From: CAWDPQ01 sp049642465
Lineage (GTDB): Bacteria > Acidobacteriota > Vicinamibacteria > Vicinamibacterales > 2-12-FULL-66-21
NCBI GenBank assembly: GCA_049642465.1
Contig: JBAROV010000122.1
Coordinates: 1 to 6,974, forward strand
DNA: 6,974 bases
Reading direction: 5' to 3'
This document shows, in pieces, positions 1 through 4,408 of the stretch. A program made the translations under genes and the position numbers. The notes below the pieces were generated by a model that saw nothing but the letters and a program-made list of their open reading frames with translations, made no database searches and was not told the origin of the DNA. Every line of letters starts with the position of its first letter. The first letter of the stretch is position 1.

Positions 1-905
1 TCCGAGACCAGGAACGTCGCAACCTTCGTGGCGAACTCGCGTTCGGTCAGCCCTTCGCGGCCGACGCGCTCCGCTATCAAGGCGTAGTATTTCCAGCCGA
101 GCGAGTTATATAGACGGCTCGCCCGGCCGGCCTCAATCTCCTGAAGCCGGCGCGCGTAGAGCTGCGCCGCCTCGAGAACAGCCCGCCCGCCGATGGCGCG
201 CTCGTGCCGCAACCAGCGGTCGAATGGCTCCGCTCGGGTTTCCCGCGCGAAATCGTCGAACAAGGCCTCGACCTTTGCCTTGACGCCGTCCCGGAACGCG
301 CGAATCCCGGCGACAACTTCGTCAGGATAGACGGAACGCGCGGAAATGAGCGGGAACTCCTTCCACTCCTGCAGGCCGCCGCGCGTGCCCGTGTCCGGCG
401 TCGAATCGTGGTGCGGCGTTCGGTTCTCGAGCCAAGCATCCAACGCCATGCGCAGCTGGCGCTCTGCAATCACGCTGCCGAACTCAAAACCGACCATCAG
501 CGAGAGTCGCTCGTACATAACGCGCAACGCGGCGCCGTCGGGCGACACGACCGATTCGTTGATGTGGACCTCCGAGAAGGGACAGATCACCAGCTGGAGC
601 TGTACGAGGCGGTCCAGGCGCTCGAACAGCCGCCGCCAGAAAGGATCGCCGGCCGCCCTGGCGTGATGCCCGTGGGCTCGATTCAGGGTCTTCATCATGT
701 TGCTGATCGCGAACTGGTCGATGTAAACGACCTTGCGCAACAGCGCCGGGAGAGGGATCATCTCGCTGCGGTGGCCGCACGCGCGGCACCGGCGCGAGTA
801 GCTCTGAGGACCAACAATCAGGACCCCGAACTGCTGCGCGCCGCAGTGGGGGCATGCCACGAAGGGACGGGAGACCAGCGTGTTCGGATCGAAGGCGAAG
901 TCCAT
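1..905 (-). CDS. Zinc-ribbon plus PIN-like domain protein, putative nuclease, partial (C-terminus beyond left edge)
   Basis: The reading frame is open for 301 codons from an ATG at 905-903 and runs off the left edge. An in-frame TGA at 914-912, three codons upstream, makes this the earliest possible ATG. I see no clear Shine-Dalgarno before it. Residues 18-43 hold two cysteine pairs (CPHC at 18-21, CRAC at 40-43), which look like a zinc ribbon. A hydrophobic strand ending in an acidic residue follows (KVVYIDQFAISNMMK, D63). After that come a helix-rich stretch (DPFWRRLFERLDRL) and a second strand and acidic helix (LVICPFSEVHINES, E112 and E117). A beta-strand ending in Asp followed by a helix fits the first catalytic acid of PIN-type RNases, and E117 could be the second. 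Further acids would lie beyond the window. The family is recalled from the motif pattern, not searched. It lies next to a tRNA fragment marking an island end, so it is probably cargo. RNase or defence function is inference. Confidence is high that it codes and moderate for the fold. Confidence 0.72.
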   Translation of the reverse strand, partial: MDFAFDPNTLVSRPFVACPHCGAQQFGVLIVGPQSYSRRCRACGHRSEMIPLPALLRKVVYIDQFAISNMMKTLNRAHGHHARAAGDPFWRRLFERLDRLVQLQLVICPFSEVHINESVVSPDGAALRVMYERLSLMVGFEFGSVIAERQLRMALDAWLENRTPHHDSTPDTGTRGGLQEWKEFPLISARSVYPDEVVAGIRAFRDGVKAKVEALFDDFARETRAEPFDRWLRHERAIGGRAVLEAAQLYARRLQEIEAGRASRLYNSLGWKYYALIAERVGREGLTEREFATKVATFLVS

Positions 906-1118
906 GAGGCTTCAGGTGAGCGCCAAGCGCCGAGTCTAGGCTGGATAGCCGCGGAAGGCGACGGGGAGGCCCTCGGCCTAGAAGCGCCTACGTCTCGGGC
1001 TCCGGGGCGACAACCCGGCGCAGAGTACGGACATGACCGACGAGAGAAGCCGGCCGCGCCGGCGGCGGACGTCAGCCTGTTCAAGGCCGTGGAAGGAGTA
1101 TCAAAGCGGAATACTGGA

Positions 1119-1142
1119 ACTGCCGGAACGACTGCCGGAACG
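1119..1142 (+). repeat. Tandem direct repeat, 2 x 12 bp (ACTGCCGGAACG)
   Basis: The unit ACTGCCGGAACG occurs at 1119-1130 and again at 1131-1142 with no mismatch. A shortened related copy (ACTGGAAC, 1113-1120) comes just before. The repeat lies about 175 bp left of the tRNA-Cys fragment, inside the presumed element end. Candidate roles are a recombinase arm-type site or a regulator operator. Neither can be settled from the sequence alone. Confidence 0.8.
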
Positions 1143-1205
1143 ACAAGCTGCCACCACACCGGCTTCCGCGACGCGGGCGGTTCCACCCGGAACAGCGAGT
1201 CCCTG

Positions 1206-1229
1206 AAACTTCGGGCCAAACTTCGGGCC
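1206..1229 (+). repeat. Tandem direct repeat, 2 x 12 bp (AAACTTCGGGCC)
   Basis: The unit AAACTTCGGGCC occurs at 1206-1217 and 1218-1229 as exact head-to-tail copies. Eleven bases of it recur in inverted orientation at 1433-1443 (GGCCCGAAGTT), on the other side of the tRNA-Cys fragment. Paired direct repeats close to an attachment core, with another copy across it, resemble arm-type binding sites of tyrosine recombinases. The repeat itself is certain; its role is inference. Confidence 0.8.
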
Positions 1230-1315
1230 ATTAACGCCCAAACACCACCGAAAACCGAGGAACACCAGAGACCAAAGAGCAAGACGAATCAACAAGATAG
1301 AGAACCCAGCGAAAA

Positions 1316-1360
1316 TCTGCAAAACCTCCATCCCCGGTTCAAATCCGGGCGGCGCCTCCA
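1316..1360 (+). pseudogene. 3' part of tRNA-Cys(GCA), likely attachment-site remnant of an integrated element
   Basis: Read on the plus strand, this matches the end of a cysteine tRNA. The anticodon loop CTGCAAA is at 1317-1323, with anticodon GCA at 1319-1321. The 3' anticodon stem ACCTC is at 1324-1328 and the variable loop at 1329-1332. The T-stem pair CCCGG/CCGGG (1333-1337, 1345-1349) encloses the loop TTCAAAT. The 3' acceptor strand CGGCGCC (1350-1356), discriminator T1357 and CCA (1358-1360) follow. U73 is the known identity base of tRNA-Cys. No GGCGCCG acceptor strand, D-arm or 5' anticodon stem occurs upstream, so it cannot fold as a tRNA. Truncation near the anticodon loop is typical of tyrosine-integrase att sites in tRNA genes. 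The element should lie to the left, with the intact tRNA-Cys at its far end. Confidence 0.85.
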
Positions 1361-1641
1361 ATCTAAATCATTCCGCGTCAGCGATTTGCGGTGGTGCCGC
1401 AGTTGGCAACGTATTCGCTTTGACCCGCATCTGGCCCGAAGTTCTGGGATGGAGGTCCAAAAGACCTCCACCCTTCCGGTTTTCGGAGCTGAGGCTGACC
1501 GAAGCAGCCTTCACAGGGATCCGCGCTGGAATGAGCTCGTGAAAAGAGTGAACGGGCCACGCGCGACGGTCGACGTGTCAGTGAGTTGATACTCGAGCAT
1601 GTAACGGCGCTCTCGGCGCGCGGTCCACTTGCGCGGCAGTA
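1361..1641. other. Non-coding region between tRNA fragment and the kinase 3' end
   Basis: These 281 bp follow the stop of the left kinase (which reads leftward) and end at the tRNA-Cys fragment. I see no gene. Contents are a small hairpin (TGCGG/CCGCA arms at 1387-1391 and 1397-1401), a stronger hairpin at 1450-1470, and short inverted copies of motifs from the other side (1433-1443, 1446-1456, 1477-1486). No hairpin followed by a T-run marks an obvious intrinsic terminator for the kinase operon. Confidence 0.5.
1450..1470. repeat. Perfect inverted repeat / hairpin (8-bp stem, 5-nt loop)
   Basis: TGGAGGTC at 1450-1457 pairs perfectly with GACCTCCA at 1463-1470 around the loop CAAAA. After one mismatch, GG at 1447-1448 can pair with CC at 1472-1473. 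It lies about 170 bp beyond the left kinase stop and could end or protect that transcript. No T-run follows it on the minus strand, so an intrinsic terminator is weakly supported. Its left arm contains part of GGGATGGAGGT (1446-1456), the exact reverse complement of 1324-1334 in the tRNA-Cys fragment. It may therefore be linked to recombination instead. Confidence 0.6.
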
Positions 1642-4347
1642 TCAGCGTGCAGCCGGCAGGAGCCGACGCAACTCTTCGTGCCAGTTGAGCACGATATTGA
1701 TCTGTTGACGCGGGGTCGCGGCGGCGTCCTTGCGCTCGGACACCATGATGAAGCGCTTGCCATCGGGATGGATGTCGTACGCCGTCGCGGTTCCCGACAT
1801 GCGATAGACGCCAGCAAACCGGAACAACGTCCGCGGGCGGCCGGAGGTAAACGTGGGATTCAGCGTCACCGGCACGCTCATCATGTTGCCATCGGCTCCT
1901 CGGTAGTACAGCGTCGACCCGTTCGGCGCCCAGACCGGACCGGACCCGCCGCCGATCGACACGAGCCGCGCGACGCCCTGGGTTCGTGGAAACGGCCGGA
2001 CATAGACTTCGTCGCGCCCAGAGTCGTTCGATGTGTACGCCAGCCACCGGCCGTCGGGCGAGAAGCTCGCCATGTATTCCCGAGCGGGCGTGGCGAGGAA
2101 CTCGGACATCACGCCAGTGCCGAGATGAAAGGTCTGAATGTCGTCCTGTGGACTGCCCGTCGCGACTGCCACGACCTGATCGCGCGAGACATCCATGACG
2201 CGGAAGGCGGCTCCGGGAGAGTCGAGGAGCTGGGCGCCCTCGCTTCCGTCGACCGGCTGTCTGTAGAGGGCGCCTTCGCCGCGCCTGTAGATGACCGACT
2301 TGCCGTCGGGCGTCCATACCGGGTAGCCCGTGTCGCGTTCGTCACCCACGGGATTCAACGTCCGCCGTTCCAGATCGACGCTCCAGACCTGCGACGCGGA
2401 ATTCGGGCTGAGCACTTCCACCGCCACGCGGGTCCCGTCGGGAGAGATCCGCGGGCGCCAGAAATCCCGCTCATCGTCGATCAATGGCACCGAGTTGCCC
2501 GAGAGATCTACTGACAGCAGACGACGTGGCACACCTCCTGCGAGTGTGAAGCCTGGGACATAGACCAGCGTTCCGTTCGAGCTGACGTCGTAGTTGGCGC
2601 TGCCGCCCTGCCCGCCGCTCCCGCGCACGCCGCGCTGCACGCCTTCGATGAGAGGAGCCGGCGCACCCTTCACCTCGAGCGTGGCAACGTCGATTGGGAC
2701 TGCGTAGATCACCGTGCCCAGCGCATAAGTGAGATGACCGGTCGGCAGAATCCGCGCGTCGCCGCCGCGGGCGATCTCGTGGCGCTTCCCGGTTTGGAGC
2801 GTCTGCGCCAGCACACGCGCTCGGTCCCAGGCCGTCGGTTGTCCAACGATGTCGGCGCGAGACGTGAGGCTGAACATGACGGCAGTTCCGCCTGGCAACA
2901 TCCGTGGGCCGTAGACCAGCTCGCCCGGATCGATCTGTACAATCCGCTCCGGTGCGCCGCCGTTCCCCGACACTCGCCAGATGCCGTCCTGCTGGCCGTA
3001 GACGATCGTGCCGTCGCTTTCCCAGTTGGCGCCATAGAGCGCGGTCGCCCGCGTAACTGAAACCGGGGTCCCTCCCCCCACCGCGATCCGGCGGAGCTCG
3101 CCGGCCGCTGCGTCCCAGTAGCCGAGCGTCTGCCCATCGGGCGAGAAGAAGGGCGCCGAAGGTACGCCGTCGGTCCCGCGAATAGGGTACGCATCCAGCT
3201 CGTTGAGTGCGCGGCGATACAGTCGACCGCCCGCGGTGTATACAACCGCGGATCCGTCGGGCGCGATCGCCGCGAGTGACCTGTTGTACACGTTGGTAAA
3301 CGGCAGGTCCTGATCGAGGATGTGGGAGAACCGGCTGACAACGGGAGTGGAGGTGGGCTTCAGGACCCAACCAATGGCCCCAGCGACAGCGGCGGTAACA
3401 GCCACACCGATAGCAGCCCACAGCGCGATCACGCGCCGGGAGCCCAACAACCCGGTTCGGGGCAGCTCGGGCGCGGTACCCGACCGTTCGTCCAGATCGA
3501 CCCGCGCGTCGCCGATGTCGCGCAGGCGCTGCTTTGGATCCTTCTCGAGACAGCGGCGGAGGAGATGCCGCACGTTCGCGGGCGTGGTGCTGGGCAAGCG
3601 GCTCCAATCCGGTTCGCGCTCGATGATGCGCGCAACCGTGTCGGAGACGGTCTCGCCTGCGAAAGCGGTCCGCCCGGTCAACATCTCGTAGAGCACGCAG
3701 CCGAACGCCCAGATGTCGGTGCGCTTGTCCACCGCCTGTCCGCGTGCCTGTTCCGGGCTCATGTAGGCTGCCGTTCCCAGCAGCGCCCCAGCGCGCGTCC
3801 CGACCGTCGTCACCGTGGGCGCCTCGACTGCGGCTTCGTCAGGCGCGCGCATCTTCGCAATCCCGAAGTCGAGCACCTTCACGGTGCCGTCCGGCGTCAC
3901 CTTGATGTTGGCGGGTTTCAGGTCCCGGTGGACGATGCCTTTCTCGTGCGCCGCGTCCAGCGCGTCGGCGATCTGGCGGGCTGTCGACAGCGCCTCGCGC
4001 ACCGGCATCGGACCTGCGCCCAGCCGCTCGGCCAGCGTCGGGCCTTCTACCAGCTCGAGGACCAATGCGCGCACACCATCGGTCTCTTCGACGCCGTAGA
4101 TCGCCGCGATGTGTGGATGATTGAGGGACGCCAGCACTCGTGCTTCGCGCTCGAAGCGCGCTAGGCGCTCGACGTCATCCGAAACGTGGGCGGGCAGGAT
4201 CTTCAGCGCGACATCGCGCTTCAGCTTCGTGTCGTGCGCGCGATACACCTCGCCCATTCCGCCAGCGCCCAGCCAGGCGAGCACGTCATAAGCACCGAGC
4301 CGCCGCCCGACCAGCGACTCCGGCAAGGGTACGTCCCTGTCTTTCAT
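1642..4347 (-). CDS. Membrane Ser/Thr protein kinase with C-terminal TolB/PD40 beta-propeller
   Basis: A 901-residue Hanks-type kinase fused to a propeller sensor. The N-terminal kinase domain (about 18-280) is complete. It has a glycine loop (LGAGGMGEVYRA, 26-37), ATP-binding K49 in VALK, the alpha-C glutamate near E68, the catalytic HRDLKPAN (D142, K144, N147), DFG (160-162), a Thr-rich activation segment (TVTTVGT) and SPE (197-199). It is therefore probably active. One hydrophobic helix follows (about 306-328). The rest carries WD40-like/TolB repeats such as SPDGQTLGYWD, TPDGKSVIYRR, SPDGRWLAYTS and HPDGKRFIMV. Expected topology is a cytoplasmic kinase and an outside propeller that senses an unknown ligand. 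It is probably the second gene of an operon, 61 bp after the other kinase. The ATG at 4347 puts the usual short leader before the kinase fold. An earlier in-frame ATG at 4443 would overlap the upstream gene by 35 bp. Neither start has a clear ribosome-binding site. Substrates are unknown. Confidence 0.93.
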   Translation of the reverse strand: MKDRDVPLPESLVGRRLGAYDVLAWLGAGGMGEVYRAHDTKLKRDVALKILPAHVSDDVERLARFEREARVLASLNHPHIAAIYGVEETDGVRALVLELVEGPTLAERLGAGPMPVREALSTARQIADALDAAHEKGIVHRDLKPANIKVTPDGTVKVLDFGIAKMRAPDEAAVEAPTVTTVGTRAGALLGTAAYMSPEQARGQAVDKRTDIWAFGCVLYEMLTGRTAFAGETVSDTVARIIEREPDWSRLPSTTPANVRHLLRRCLEKDPKQRLRDIGDARVDLDERSGTAPELPRTGLLGSRRVIALWAAIGVAVTAAVAGAIGWVLKPTSTPVVSRFSHILDQDLPFTNVYNRSLAAIAPDGSAVVYTAGGRLYRRALNELDAYPIRGTDGVPSAPFFSPDGQTLGYWDAAAGELRRIAVGGGTPVSVTRATALYGANWESDGTIVYGQQDGIWRVSGNGGAPERIVQIDPGELVYGPRMLPGGTAVMFSLTSRADIVGQPTAWDRARVLAQTLQTGKRHEIARGGDARILPTGHLTYALGTVIYAVPIDVATLEVKGAPAPLIEGVQRGVRGSGGQGGSANYDVSSNGTLVYVPGFTLAGGVPRRLLSVDLSGNSVPLIDDERDFWRPRISPDGTRVAVEVLSPNSASQVWSVDLERRTLNPVGDERDTGYPVWTPDGKSVIYRRGEGALYRQPVDGSEGAQLLDSPGAAFRVMDVSRDQVVAVATGSPQDDIQTFHLGTGVMSEFLATPAREYMASFSPDGRWLAYTSNDSGRDEVYVRPFPRTQGVARLVSIGGGSGPVWAPNGSTLYYRGADGNMMSVPVTLNPTFTSGRPRTLFRFAGVYRMSGTATAYDIHPDGKRFIMVSERKDAAATPRQQINIVLNWHEELRRLLPAAR
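3506..3975 (-). repeat. Duplicated kinase-domain block, copy 1
   Basis: This segment of the left kinase gene aligns without gaps to 6222-6691 in the right gene, at a constant offset of 2716 bp and in the same orientation. A hand alignment gives about 60 mismatches over about 455 compared bases, so roughly 87% identity. The part from 3683 to 3960 is nearer 92%, with 3683-3717 identical. The block encodes the catalytic loop, activation segment and C-lobe up to the end of the kinase fold. Similarity falls away on both sides, at the membrane linker and in the N-lobe/hinge. Confidence 0.85.
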
Positions 4348-4408
4348 TGCGGCAAAGATTTCGGTGGACCGGCCGTGTAGCGATGACGGTGACGAGCCAT
4401 CCGAAGCT

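Larger units (their letters stand above)
906..1315. other. Non-coding island end with repeats
   Basis: This stretch of about 410 bp separates the zinc-ribbon/PIN-like gene from the tRNA-Cys fragment. I find no convincing gene on either strand. It contains two separate pairs of 12-bp tandem direct repeats (1119-1142 and 1206-1229) and a 56-base tract without any T (1233-1288). In integrative elements, the few hundred bases next to the attachment core commonly carry arm-type integrase and excisionase sites. The repeats are candidates for that role, by inference. The promoter of the leftward gene should also lie here, but I cannot point to convincing -35/-10 boxes. Confidence 0.5.

Noticed and set aside
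1033..1206. Plus-strand small frame of 57 codons ending just before the second repeat pair, considered as an integrase tail.
   Set aside because: It has no ribosome-binding site and no integrase motif, and its LPERLPER pattern simply reflects the 12-bp DNA repeats. An in-frame stop at 979-981 limits any upstream extension.
1281..1360. A complete tRNA-Cys gene.
   Set aside because: There is no 5' acceptor strand, D-arm or 5' anticodon stem upstream of 1316, so only the 3' part is present.
1101..1361. Minus-strand frame of 86 codons beginning MEAPPGFEPGMEV.
   Set aside because: Its start is the antisense reading of the tRNA-Cys fragment, a known source of spurious APPGFEPG-like proteins, and the rest runs through the repeat-bearing non-coding region.
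204..1589. Plus-strand open frame of 461 codons.
   Set aside because: It lies antisense to the zinc-ribbon/PIN-like gene, then crosses the repeats and the tRNA fragment. Its product has no recognisable domain. Long antisense frames are expected in GC-rich DNA.
1511..1600. Minus-strand 29-codon frame after the left kinase (MLEYQLTDTSTV).
   Set aside because: It is short, without a recognisable motif or a clear ribosome-binding site, and it is the tail of a longer shadow frame of the kinase gene.
1678..2514. Plus-strand frames inside the two kinase genes, such as 278 codons here and 280 codons at 3322-4164.
   Set aside because: They are antisense shadows of strongly supported kinase-propeller genes and show no domain of their own.
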